The notes below the pieces were generated by a model. It was not told where the DNA came from, made no database searches, and saw only the letters and a program-made list of their open reading frames with translations. 64,000 nt of DNA, from NCBI GenBank assembly GCA_900708905.1, contig CAADRB010000011.1, forward strand, positions 3,237,648 through 3,301,647, given 5' to 3'. Source of the stretch: Hymenolepis diminuta. Taxonomy: Eukaryota > Platyhelminthes > Cestoda > Cyclophyllidea > Hymenolepididae. Positions 37,111 to 51,000 of this stretch are shown piece after piece (the stretch's first letter is position 1; each line of letters begins with the position of its first letter). Both the position numbers and the translations under genes were made by a program.

Positions 37111-40100
37111 ATTTTGAAGCAGTTACATTCAAGTTTGTGGAACACACCTGGAATAGCAAGCCCACTTTCTATTCCTTCAATACTCCGCCCCGATTTCGTT
37201 TTCATACTCCCACTTATAATCGTACAAAGTGTTAATTGTGAAGAATATCAATAATACAGACTAGAAAGTGGTCAGAGTTTGCATCAGCTCCTTTGGATAC
37301 TCCTAAACAAAAAAATAGATGATTTATTCTACCAATAATTCTATTCCTCGCATTATCGAATATCAACTATATTTGAAGGTTTTGAGGAAAATGGACACAA
37401 TGAATAGATTCTCGATGCCACCAACTCTTTGCAAATGAAAGTGAGATGAGAAGGCACCGAAGAATCGATTATCACACACTCTGCCAACTGAGAGACTCCT
37501 TTGTCTTGTAGATGGATGCTGCGAAAAACATGTGGAAAAAGGATGGCTGCGAATTCACATGAAAGCATGTCTCCCTGACTTTCCATACGAAGAGCAAAGT
37601 GGTAAAAATAAAGGATAAATCTGGAGAAACACCAATTTGAAAAAAAACAGTCATTAAGATGATTCTGGAGCCCAGAACAAGTGCATTCTCCCGATTTCCT
37701 GACTCAAAAATCTACTATATAAATACTTCCTCTCAAAAGAAAATATATTCCCCTTTTATGAACTTGGACGTATTTGGACGTTGCCCATGATGAAGAGTTG
37801 CAAAACGTTATGGCCCCATATGGGGAGTAATGCTGACAAAATTTAATACACTTTTCATCCACATATGTCGAATAGAAGCACATTATTTTCCACCAATAAT
37901 CAAAAGATTTTATAAAGCTTAGTTTACTTTTATAAAATGAAAACCACACATCCGCTACAGCTATCTGATTAATGTTCGAAGCATCCCTTTACATATGTGA
38001 TTTATGCTATCGTAAAACGCATTACGGAGAAATAAATTTCGCTAATATTATTATAAATGGACTATTCGCTGACTGACAGAAATTAAACTACGGAGTGATA
38101 TTTCTTTTTCATTCCTAAATATTTGTCTCAATATTCACTGAGGACACATTAGGGAAATAAAAATATAACCCCCGGTGAAAGAGGTGGTAGGTGCACCTAT
38201 GTCCATGCCTGAATCATAGTGGGATAAGAGCTTGTATCCAAGCCACCACTCATATAGTATATTGCAAAATATGATATATAAGCCCTAATATTTGAATCAG
38301 ATTTATAAGTCGTTGACTAAGTTTAGGACTCAGTTGAAGAGAAATTATCATAACAAAAGTGCTACAATTTCCAATCATGAGCAAACACCTAAACATCCAA
38401 GCAATGAAATAGTGAGGAGAAGGGGAAGAGAGATATGAATATGCATTAAAGTAATTATTGTGGTTTTATATTGCACAGGATGGAAGAAATATGGAAAATC
38501 CCCGTTTGGTTACTTATTTTTAATGGTAAAGGAAAGAGGTTTTAAACTTTTAATCATGGAGAGCATCCAAGCATATAAGAAAAGATCATTTTAATAGAGA
38601 ATAGGGACCGGAGAATTATGAGAGCCCCTGAAGTTTTGGGTGCTCAGGTCAACCGGATTTTCAATTTAAAGTCCAATGAGATGTTTTCTTCTTCAGATGG
38701 AAAATTCGGATGACAACTTTTCGCATGATTTTTCAGCCGCTCTTTTTCATATAATTTGTGAAATTTTAATTTCGGAGCATAAACTGACCGTTTAGTAAAT
38801 ATTGTACTAAAATCAAGTCCAAAAATCAATTGAAGTTCGAGGCTTTGACATCTTGACTTTGCTTTCAACATTTTCTCGACCCGCTCTCTTTTCTCATTTA
38901 TTGGACCTTTTGTTTTCCGACCTCCGTTGCTTCCCACAATTATAAATCGTAAACTTTTTGTATTACTGTGGGTAATAATAATAACGTTGTCCCTAAAAGC
39001 TGCAAAAGAAGTCGTAAATTTAGTTGGAGTGGTACTATTATTTTAATGAGGTATTACATTTTTAATCATTATAAGCACTTTTACACTGGAACTGGAGTGG
39101 TTCAGTAGGGGGTGAAGAGGAAGAGGAGGTGGGGAAGGAGCTGAATTAAAGTCAGAGGGCCCGTAAATTTTTAAAAATTGAATTATAGACCCGTCTTGTT
39201 GTACGCTGTGATACGTCCTTATGATCCAGATTTTTTAATTTCAGGATATGATCTCTATGTTCAATTTGTTCACTGCTACTTAAAAGAAGATTAAGTTACG
39301 GGCCTGCCATCTCATAAACATAAACAAATAAAACAAATAAATGAATAAATTATAGCCCTCTTATTTCGAATTTTTTAGAGATAAGTTTGATTTGCAATGC
39401 TATTGTCTTTTCCTGTTGCAATATTTAAATCTGTAGATTTTTTCCTATAAGCACACGTGTTTGGTATGTTACAATTCATTAATACGTATTATTTATTCAT
39501 TTATTGTTTAGGTTCTAAGAATGTCATGAATGCGGTTTAGTAAATAGAGTCAATTAGATTGCATGCTTTGGGCATAATTGTCTAGCTGTCATTCAGTTTG
39601 GTTAATGTCTATTATTTATGCTCATAATAGCTGTCATCTGAAGAGACATCTCTTGCTAATTACTCTTTCATCATTAAATGAGCACTTCACAATGTACAAT
39701 ATATTACAAACAGTAGTCGTAACGAAGACTGATGTTTGAGAAATTTTTTTACGCAAAATTGTTAATGAATAGATTACGTCCCTTAGAAGATAAATATAAA
39801 CTAACAAAATTATTGAAAATTAAATAAGAATGTTTAAAAATGGAAGTGTTTTTATCTACTAAATGAATCGACTAAGAGATCGTCTTACAGAAAGATAAAA
39901 TAGAGTTTAATGTTTGAAGAACTGAATTTAGCTAGGCAATAGCTCTTCTAAATTATTACGATCTTCACGATTCACCGGGAGCAGACGGAGTTATGAATGT
40001 ACGTATAATGGAACGAAGTAATTGTTGTAATGTTCGCCAAAGGTTACCATTTGAGGTATTCATCATATTTTGCAAACTGCTATAATCGTCTCTTAGTATT

Positions 40101-41559
40101 TAACCAGCATGAATCCTCAGAAAACCTTGTGTGTTAATATAGAAAGGCCTTATTCATGTTAAATTATTATATCTTTGCTCTCCTGCCTGTCTTGCTTCGC
40201 GAATAAGACAATTTTAGCTCATCCAAAATCCAAGGGAGGGAAAATATAACGCTAGGATGATACTACAGAATTATGTTTGCATTTCTATTTGTATATTGTT
40301 CTACATATTCCAACAGATGCTGAGTTTGTTATTTAACATACTTATGCTAATCTCTAACAGCTTGCTGTTTCTTTATTTCTGTCTTAACTTGTCCAGATAA
40401 AGAAAATATGCGCTTTTATCCGTATAAAATATTAGGATATTAGTCTAGACTTTCCAAGTCAGACAGAAAAATATCATTATACGCATCTGCTTTTGAAGTG
40501 CAAAAACCAACCATGTATTAAAGTGGTTTTCAGTACAAATATAATAGTCTATGTGCTAATATCTGAAATATTTATGGTAAACATTCCACATTATGGGAAC
40601 AGATGACTGGTATCTGTTTTGTATGGCCTTAAAACTACTGACCCCAGTGGGACATTCACAGAACAAAGTATGCATAACCTATTCGCACTATTTTTATTTA
40701 TAAACTTGGTATCACTCGAACTGCTGTTTCGAAACGATGACATTAAAAACCAATCAAGCTGACGGGATGTTTCGGCCACTCAGAAATTGTCTTCAAAATA
40801 ACCATTCTCATTTTTCCGTTTTAGAGAGTTAGTTCAGGAACGATTTCTTTATCCAGCTTAATAGATACATTTTCTTCCACTTTCGAGATCATTAAATTTG
40901 GGCAGTAACAAATTCATATGTATCTATCCTCTGCCTTCATTAGGGTGTGTAATTATCATACATATACGGGTCACTGATTGTCTGCTACTTCAAGTCACTA
41001 CTGTTAAATCAATGTTATTTGGGTCACTAAGCCATACTAATCCTTCATCACCGGCAGGAATATTTATTCAGAATTTGCATAACTCCTTTTTGTGCATATG
41101 TCAGATACTTTCATTTTACCCTTGAAGTTATATGAACCATTTCATTATTGGGTTTTGTTCTGCAACTTTCAATTCTTGCCTCGTAAAAACTACTATCATT
41201 GAGTACTGATATTATTAATTCAATTCGATTAGCAGAATTAGAAAGTTTCAATAATAATTTATAACGTTCATTTGTTTATATTTAATCTAGTAATAACAAA
41301 TTATTATTATTATTTTTCTGATACAAAGTTGAGATACACTTTTCCTAGTATGCTCATTACTCTTTCATGAAATAATCAGAAGAGTCAGGTTCTAATATCG
41401 TGATGGCTTAATATTTCGGAGATAGAGCTGCAAATTACAATCCGTAGTACAGATATCTTTAATGCAACATAAAGTACTCCCTTGGATTATTTTAATCGAT
41501 GTATATGAGACTTAGTATTGTTGTCTTTTGATTAGAGACCTTGAAGGATAACTTTCTAT
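37111..41559. other. AT-rich spacer
   Basis: No recognised gene or named repeat. The one noteworthy frame is minus 38965-38644, open for about 107 codons with a charged, protein-like composition; it is discussed under findings. Remaining short frames look random. Confidence 0.4.
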
Positions 41560-42060
41560 ACATTTTCCAGAATTATCTTTTATTCGCATTCTCCACGATA
41601 ATACCTCAGTTTTTCCGCCTACGAAGTTGGAGCGACTTCATTTATGTCCCTATGACGCATAACCCTGTCTGTCTGACATGTCTAAACGCGTCCATCGATT
41701 TCCCCTCTCTTCTATAACCGCCTCGCTTCACATAAAAAGGCACATCTGCACTCATGCTCTGGCGTGGCCTTACCCAAGTGACTCATATAAAGCTACCCTT
41801 GTTCTCCAGACAACAACAACACACAATGATCAGTGCGGACTCCTACATGTCCTGTCCATCTCTCTTCCTCACCACGCTGCCCTCCCTCTTTTCTCCCTCT
41901 CTCTCTCTGTTACTCATTGTGGCTTCCTTAAATACATTTTTGGTCTACTCAACTCTTGGTGTTCTGCTTCACAATTACTGTTAGCTCTTACTCTAACAGC
42001 TACGAATTGGTTGTCATAATTTGTTAGCTGCAAACCGTTGATTGTTATCTAACTCCAACA
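41560..42060 (+). repeat. Family B dispersed repeat, copy B3
   Basis: The best-preserved copy in what appears to be the sense direction. It has CAGTTTTTCC, TTTATGTCCCTATGA, CTTCTATAACCGCCTCGCTT, GCGTGGCCTTACCCAAGTGA, a TATAAA box at 41786-41791, a CT-rich tract (41870-41915), CTCATTGTGGCTTCCTT, CAACTCTTGGTGTTCTGCT and TGTTAGCTCTTACTCTAACAGC. The TATA box with a downstream CT tract suggests a promoter-bearing element such as an LTR. The frames at 41678-42019 and 41754-41984 are repeat by-products. Confidence 0.7.
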
Positions 42061-44829
42061 ACCTCATTAAGTTTACACTATGATAATCTCGCATTTCTAT
42101 TTCTATCTGTATTCTCCTTTATCGTATCTTTTTTATTATTGGTTCTATGTGTTATTCAAATTCAGTCTATATTTTGATATCTCCTTTAAACTACTACTGA
42201 ATCTTAGATTCCGTATTTATTTACATTTGGTAAACCTCCGCATTCTATATCGTACCTCCATATATGAATTTTCAATGTGGCTATCTTTTTCTTATGTTAA
42301 ATAATCTCTAGAAAGACATCTCTGAATAGGATGCCTTTCTAGTAGCATCTTTTGTGATTTATTTAACCATACACTATGATTTCAATTGCTAGGCTATCCA
42401 ACGATAGAAACTATATCTCAGTTATGCTGGAGATTTATAATACATTTGATGAAAGATTAATTGCCATTTGAAAGATACTCGGCTGACAGCAGAAACTGAA
42501 ACTAAAATGAACTAGAAAAAAAATTACAAATTGTGCAAATTTGATACAAGAATAAAGAAATTTTAAAGGACTAATACTAACAGTTAATCGGCTGCGCCGT
42601 ATTTTTGCATAACACGTAAAGACCGATTTACTGCCGAGTCTTTTATGAGGAATGCACAGAGCAGAATCTTTATCAGGAAAAATGTTTGTCTTCAAATGGA
42701 GATATCTCGTTGCGCTTTATTTGCGAAAAGAGTCTACCTAGACGCTATGTTAATATTTATATATTAAACCAGATTAATGAATTATTTTAAAAGGTAAAAG
42801 AGTAAGAAACATAATGTAATTAATCTAAATATTTCATTCGTAAATAAGAGATGTATATATATGTATATGTTGAAAATCGAGATTTCGAGGAAGACATATT
42901 CATATGTTACCTACTAGTAGTAAAATTTTGCATCTTTATGTCCAAATCATATTTATAATAAATAACTGACCATTTTGAAGATCAAATATACCTTATATAA
43001 TAATTTTTCTTAAATTTATAATTAATTAAATTTATATTGGAAGAATACTGACCAGGGTCACCGAGGCAAGTTAATAGAGGTTAAGTATATCAATACGACT
43101 AGCATATAGTTTGATGTCTTGAACATAGTTGGTCGCAACCAGGACCACGAAATAAGTCCATATGGTGTAGCTGACATTTAAACAAGCGCACATGGTTAAA
43201 TGAATTTCGGCTATTGTCAGTTGTTAGAAGTTATCAAGGTGTACAAATGACCATAATTTTCAATATTCTGAATGATTTAAGTTTCAGTAAAAGGCAAAAT
43301 TGTATTTCTGTAATGTATGTAGAATGAATATTTTCGTGCAGTTCTATCGTTATCTTCGCATATTAAAGCTCTATGAAATTCGCTTTTCCTGTCATAATAT
43401 TTCCGCACTTTTCAAAGTAGAGAATGACAAAGGTACTGATAAAGGAATCCCTGGTATTAGGAGACAATTAAAAAAACTTACAGTCACTTAATGGGGAATA
43501 CTGGCTGAGTTTCTTTTCAATACTCGGAAAAGAACAAATTACTGTTGGGCGAAAATTCTAAAGATCCCTTCGAGTAGTTTATCAGTAATCCTGTAATTGT
43601 AATAATTTTTATTACTTGGATTTTAGATTATAGGTATAGTTTTATGCATTGACACGTCTAAAGTACCGTGACTATGTGCATATACAGACCCGCCGTCGAT
43701 TGTAGCAAATTGGAAGCGATGAAATGATGCAATAACAAGGCTGTAATTGTAAGCGCCAAAAAATGCTGACATTGCCTTTATGCCCTTTATAATGTTAATG
43801 ATTACCTCTGTTGGTTACTAAAATGTTATTATCTGAATTTGGATATTAATTTAAGCTTTTATTACCTCACGGTAGACCAAACAAAATTGCATACCATTCA
43901 CGAAGCTATTGAATGCAAGGGTAATCTGTCAGAATCCAGACTGTGGATATTCAGCGAAAAGAATGCGACTGATGCAGAAATGAGCAGAATTTCAGGAAAA
44001 GAGTAAACTTTAGATTTCACGTTGTTTTGGACAAATCGTTTGGATAACTAAAAGGAATTCCCCGCTTACATATTTCAAAATTCCACTCCCACGTTTTGAA
44101 ATGGATCATACAGTTAAACAGCTTAAACAATTATTTATTTGGAATAAATTTTTCAGACTTGGGAGCATGAAAACAAAGATAACATCAATCTTGCCTATTA
44201 AATACTTTAAAAATAGGCAGAAATTTAGTGCGGAAAATGAGTACGAGTTATTTTTTCTGTTTCAGCCTAAAATCAATTACTGTTTGACAACTTTCTGTTG
44301 CTCCAAATATCCTGAAAACGACTTTGTTACATCTGAAATAGGTATCTGAGGCGAATAAAATGTACAAAATGAATATGCATACTTTTTTACCAGAGTTGGT
44401 ATTCAATGAACTCCAGAGAGTACTGAAATGTTAATATCATTCGAAAAAATGTGCACTTTAGGTTTATCTTCTATTATTCACAATTTTTAGCTGATCAGTA
44501 AACTTTGAACGTAATGGACATGAATGTACTCAAAAACCCTGCGGACAGATCCTAGTATGTGGAATTTCAAATATAAATATTTTAAGCAGAAATCCATATC
44601 CATTCGATAAAACCAGAATTGAAAAAACCAATGAATCAATATTATGTCTATACCTTGAAGTTGATCTCAAATTCTACTCGATCCCCATACTTCATCCTTA
44701 ATTTGAAATTTTTGTTGATCCACACGTTCGGATGCCTTCTCGTGGGCAGTAATAATATCATCTGAAATACTTACAAGGGCTTCTGGAGATTTATTAAATG
44801 TTTCGCCTGAATATACTTCATGCTTATAT
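42061..44829. other. AT-rich spacer
   Basis: No gene or matched repeat was recognised. A moderately GC-rich block at about 43050-43210 may be an old insertion; I found no second copy in the window. Confidence 0.4.
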
Positions 44830-45085
44830 CTAGTCTACCAAGAACCGTCTTTTCCTGAGACAGCCTTTCTCGGTTGTCCATTAACTCAGAGGTCACGAGA
44901 TTCAAGGTCAAGGGTGCTCAATTAGTGATGGTAAATGCTTAACGTACCCTTCAGTTCCGGTCGACGAGAGAACGGTACAAGAATGCTAGCTCCTTACGAG
45001 AGTATCTCCAGAAATCTTATCCTCTATTCAAGTCAAGCGTTGCTAACACTTTCCTTAATGGGCTTGGGAAGTATTTGTATTTTAC
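44830..45085 (+). repeat. Family C SINE-like repeat, copy C1
   Basis: The 3' half matches C2 and C3: AGAATGCTAGCTCCTTACGAGAGTATCTCC, then GTTGCTAACACTTTCCTTAATGGGCTTGGGAAGTATTT. The 5' half contains CTCAGAGGTCACGAGATTCAAGG (44889-44911), which resembles the T-arm and B-box of a tRNA and the related block at 24390 and minus-strand 1290. A tRNA-derived SINE is the working interpretation. Confidence 0.6.
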
Positions 45086-48000
45086 GCTTCATTCATTAAC
45101 AACATGGTAATCATTTACTATCAATTAATCTAGTGACCCTAATATTCAAGATAAGGTTTAGTTTTATTCTCCAAACATTTAAATGCCCGGCTCCAAATTT
45201 ATTTTACAAAATTATTTAGGGAGGATATTAACATTTTAGGGAAAACCTCAGAACAAATTGTACAATCCGCACGATTTCAGAGAACTTTCAAATGACCTAT
45301 GTTCGTGAACTGTGATGGCCCTTAAAATTAACATAAATTTATGATGAAATTTTCTAATGTATTTGACTTTTATTTATCAAATCTAAAGCAGTGCTAAAGC
45401 AAACAAGATTTGAAATAACAGTAAAGTTTTCACCAGGATGATGGATTGGTAACATGCACTTTGCTTGTCCAATATGCTTTTGTACAATTCTAGATTTGGC
45501 AACTATTTATCATTTTCTGCTAATTAAAGAATAGAAAAGGTGTTTGTCTCTGGAAATTATTTTATTTATTTCATAATATCTACTGACTTCTGCTTCTATT
45601 CTTTCAAAACTTTAGCATTCGCTCAGCATTCAGGCAAGAATTATGTGCTAGTCAAAGGCGAATGTATATAAATCATTATAAAGAGCGAGACAGTTTATTT
45701 TACTGTATGAATTTTAATGAACAAATTCAGAAGAAAAGCTTTCTAGGATCGCTCTATTGGGAAAATCACATTATGCCACTCCTGTTGAACAATTTTAGGT
45801 ATTTAACACGGTTGAATTATTGGATATGATCCGATAGGTATCAGTCCTCATCCTTTGGTCCATCAGGTCTGCCCACTGACCGCTTGTTACATGCTATATA
45901 AACCCAAAGAGGCAACAAAGTGATTATTTATAATAATAAAACTCATTCATTTGCTTATTAAGTTATATATATTATACTGTTCGGTTCAGCGGATAAGGAC
46001 CTAATTTAGGTGAATGGAGAGGGAGTTTTGGTCCATGTGGTTCGAGATTTTTAATTTTGCTGTTATTTTTGAGTCTTCCTCAAAAGTGTCACGAAGATAA
46101 ACTGTCAAAGTTGGGAATAAAATTCTTATATTTGGCGCTTTATCCGTCCTCGTCTTTCGTTAAAATTAAAACACCGAGTACTTGAAGTGACTGATGATCG
46201 TTATATTAGTAGAATTGCATATAAAATTGGTAATATTGCATTTCAGTCTTATTGCTCAATTTCGATTGAGGTAAGTTTTACTCTCTTAGAGATAAAAATT
46301 TACTTTGTTGAGTTCTTCGGTCGTGATATGACAATCAAATTAAAGACTTACATATCATTTTGATTGATCTGCCATGGGCATGACTTTATGCGTGGTTTCA
46401 TTCTGGCTCTCCTTGACAGCATTAAAAATTGCATCATCATTTTGTGACGCTAATATCTAATACCAAACAATTAATTCGATTTAAATACATCCAAAATGAA
46501 TGATTGAAAATGTATTTGAAAATGATAACCTTGTATCATATCTCAATATAACAGCTTCACAGAAGTGCGGCGGGGCTCATCCTTTCGTTAGACGAATCAC
46601 ATCAGTCCAAGCGTAGGCTGTAGTGCCGCTATCTAACCATAAATTAGTCTCCTAGCAAAATGAATTCATTTTCATGCTGAGATAGAAACAAAAAGATTAT
46701 TTGTTCAAAGCAGTACGTGAGTGGAATGCAACATTCTCATCGTCTCGCTTCCAGAAAAGAAGTTTATTTTATAATAAATATCTATTGCCTTGTCAATCAT
46801 AAAATCATATATAGAAAAATTACAACGGCGGTCTAAACGACATTGTGAATTGAAACATTAACTATAACCATTAACTAGTTTTCCTGCGTTGAAGGTAATA
46901 ATGCGTTTTATTATCTGAAAAACGTTACTTAGTTTGTCATTTTCTCATTCCAAACAAACGAGGCCTGTATAAACACCGTCTTAAATCAAATTTCCCATAA
47001 AAATAATTCTTATTGTTACACTCGAATAAAATGCCCAACAAAACCTTTGATTCTTAAATAATTCTTCAAATAACTGGAGATTTCAAAAAACCAAACCACT
47101 ACTAAATTTGTAACTTTTTCCACTACGTGTATATCAAAAATTTTTGGACTTTTTCTATCCTGGATGTAAGATTATGCTTGATGTACTATTAAAACAGCAA
47201 AGATTATCTGTAGCAAATCAAGGAAAGGAAGAATGAAAATGTACCACAAGATACCTTAGAATAGATTTGAACCTCTTGTGAAATATATGATAAAGAAGAC
47301 GAAAAGAACGATGATCTTAACAAATACTCATTTCAATTAATTCCAATTTCAAATTAATTTTTCCCTTTATATTAAACATAGAATAAGTGCCTCTATTATT
47401 CTCAGATTTAGAGATTTTCTATCTATAAGCAGAAATTAAACGAATTATACTTCTTTTGAATTATTAAAGGATGAATTTCACTTTTACTCAATGCCTTCTA
47501 TCACTAGCTGTATTTTGAATACATTCGTAGCCTTATGTTTAAGCCCCCGTGTGTAAGAATGACTGAACTGAACTCAAAGATGGAATTGGGTACAGATATT
47601 GTTCACCAAGCATGAACTATGCTTCGGCACCATAAAACAAATTAAATCGGAATCAGTGAGAACCACATCAAAAGAAATGGAGGAGATTGTGAATTATATG
47701 AATAGTTAGCTGCTCTGACCTGACTTATATATGTTGCATTTCCAAATTCTCAATTTATTTAACTGATAAATCAGCTATGAAAATGGCGAATATGAAATAT
47801 CATTCCACAACCACGGGGGTAAATCCTGAAATTAAAGTCTGAGTAGTTTATTTGTTATACACTGAAATATTTGTATTATTACCCACAATAACACAACAAT
47901 ATAACCTTTAATTGTCGGAATCAAATGAAATGGGTTAAGAGAAAATCCAGCAAATGATGATAGGAGATCAAAAAGATACCGAGAGTAACTTTAAGGGATA

Positions 48001-51000
48001 AAAGAGTCTTACTTCATGTGATTTTCGGATTCCGGCTTTACAATTATTAATAAATGGATAGCTCACCTTCTAAAATTCAAATTTCATGATTCGTCCCTTG
48101 GGTTGCAATAATTGCATGTCTACGATATCTGGTTCTAATTGACCGGTTTTAACTCATGACGGTCGATCTTGTCCCTTCCGTTTACTTTTGTCCTCCGCTG
48201 TTTGAGAAGGCAAATTGATCCTACTTTACAGTTAGCAGCTTTCAGTCTTGACATATTAGAGATAAGATGGATGATAATTTTAAAGTTTGAACTTTAACCT
48301 AATGAAATGGAATTGATCATTTCGAATAACCCAGAACTCAAAGTAGGTAAAGCCCGTTTGATTGCCTGATTTTTATTCTATACTTCCACTCAGTGCTTCT
48401 TATTTGCACGCATTCAATTCACTTGTGTGTGGCTATAATCGATTCGCTTGCCCACGGAATTTCTTGCAGAAAAGAGTGTTTAACGAATTTATTCTTCAAT
48501 AGATATGCTCCCAATTTCGCGCATTCATTATTTCAGTGCGTTGTTGTACAACTGGGTGAATTATAGGTTCAAAAGCAAACTTTTTTTCAAAATGGATTTC
48601 TTCATGAACGCCTGTTCACCACCGTGGCAATAAAGTTAACTTAAATCTAGTCCAGACGTGTCATTTCTTTTCTTTCCTTCGAAAATTTGTAGCTTCGAGT
48701 GATGCAATTTCAACACCAAAAGCCAGACAGCTTAAGAACTTTCCCACCCAAAGATGTTGTTTTCATTTATATTAAATTTTGAAAGTTGTTCACTTAGTCC
48801 TTGTGCCCAAAATTAAAAATTTGGCATTTGACTGTACTATAGATTTTAGAGTAACTTTCTTAGGTTGCTGGTAGATGCTGAGATTTGATTAAATGTGGAG
48901 CAATTTCGATTTACAATTTTTACTTTTATATATCTCAGTACTGAATAATCGGCACATAGTTCAATTAATAGATTTAACATGAAATTCCTTCCATCAAAAG
49001 CAGAAGTCATGTACTTACAGAGTGTTGGAATCCAACTCAGTAATAAATTTCTTCAATTGTGAAAAGCGTTTAAGCGTTGTAGATAAACGTCGTTGACAGA
49101 AGCGGCCGTTTATTTATATTACATTATTAGGACAAGTGGTACATAGCTTTTAGAATTTAATTTTGGAGATAAGGCAAAGGGAATCGATTCAAAGGGTTTT
49201 AAATTTTTGCATTTTCGCTATTTATTTCAAATCGTAGAATATAAGCTGTTTTTACGATGCACCCATGAATTTGGATAAGTTTATTCATCCGCAATATGCA
49301 TAACCTCAAAAGTACATTTATTGTTAACACAGAGAATGATATTTAAAACTTCCGGAATCCATTATGGAAACTGTACACCACAAGTGAATTGGGTAGAGGG
49401 ACGATATCCTTTAGCCTCTCTTATGAAAACCATTCCACCCGTTGACCAGAATTAGCCATTGCAGTCGGTTAACCATATCATCCGTACTCACCGATGAGCA
49501 CCGACCTCTCACTTGTCAAACATAAACGGTGATCACTACGCCATCGGAGATCGTTTAGAAATATGACATTTTAAATACTTTTGTCCTTCGGATGACTCAA
49601 AGCGTCCACTATCTGGCCATTTGAAATCATCACCGACCATAATAGTCGGGGAACAATGAAAGTGCAGAATTTATGGCTTTTTGAGGCGAACGTTCACATT
49701 AAAAAGGACAACGTTGCTTTTCACTGTCTTTTTGCGAAAACTTCGAGAAATGGAAATCTGTAGGGTGCTTCAGATTGTAACCGTATGAACCATTAGTATC
49801 AACCATTAGAAATACATGCGATATTTTAGCATCCCAGAAATACATGGCTTATTTCGTCTTTGTGATTTGAGATTCTGTAGTTTTACAATAAATTTAAAGT
49901 AACTTAAATAATCATTTTCAGTCCCTAAATCATCAGATTCACATTCCTGTAAGATCTGACTAAAATTTGAAAGTTCTTGCTAATACAATGTATTCCTCTA
50001 TCTAATGTACTTCAAAAGCCTAAATAAAATTATTGAATTTTCTTTTAACATGAGTTGCGTTGATTTTATCTAGGCAAATTTTAGAACTTTCGCAAAATAC
50101 AAATTAACTTATAATTTACTGATACCGTTTTTATAAGCAAAAAGCTTTTGGAGGAATACCTGATTCTTATCTTTGTGAGGAAAAATAAACAAATTATTAA
50201 GCCACAATTATGAAACAACTTTGTCACAGTTATCCCATTTTTAATGGTTTATAGAGATTAATAACATCGCACTTTTTTCGGGATTCATGATTAAATTAAT
50301 GCACCCATAATTATGGATATTGATTATTTTTGAAATGTGAATTAAAGATAATTCGTTACTCTGTGATTTTAACCTACTTTTATAATATAGTTTGCGATAA
50401 ACGTAAGTGATATAGGGACATTTAAGTACTTTGGTTAAAAATGAGCATTCGCAACTAAGAAGGAAATGCCCTTCACAAAATCGAAATTTATTAGGTACTA
50501 TTAACATTTGAGAATATTATCAGTTAGGGTGAAAGCTAATCGAAAGCCAATGACTTCATAAAGTCATGCATAGATAAAAGGCCGACTAAAGATTTTTATT
50601 ATGTCGATGTTGTCAAAAATCGTCAAGAATGAGATCATGTAAAGTTTGATTAATGTATAGTAACTAGATGAGTCCTATATAAGATGAAGAAAATAAATTA
50701 AACCTGCATTCTTTCCACCCATACAGGTTCAGCTACCACAAGAAATGTATGAGAAAAGCATTATTTTATTCGATAAGATTGTAGATAAGGCATTAACCTT
50801 GTAACCAATAAGCTTAATTTATAATTCTCTTTGAAGTACGAAAGACAACGCTAATGTTAGATAACAAAAGACTTCGATAAACAGCTTAAAGGTCGAAAAT
50901 CATGCGATTAAGGTGATAAACAGGATAAAAATCGATAAGCGAGTCATGAATACAAATACCGAAGATATTGAATAAAGTCACCATGTCTGATGGTGTAAAG

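Noticed and set aside
41678..42019. 113-codon plus-strand frame
   Set aside because: It falls inside family B copy B3 and is not kept open in copies B1 or B2 in the same register with the same product.
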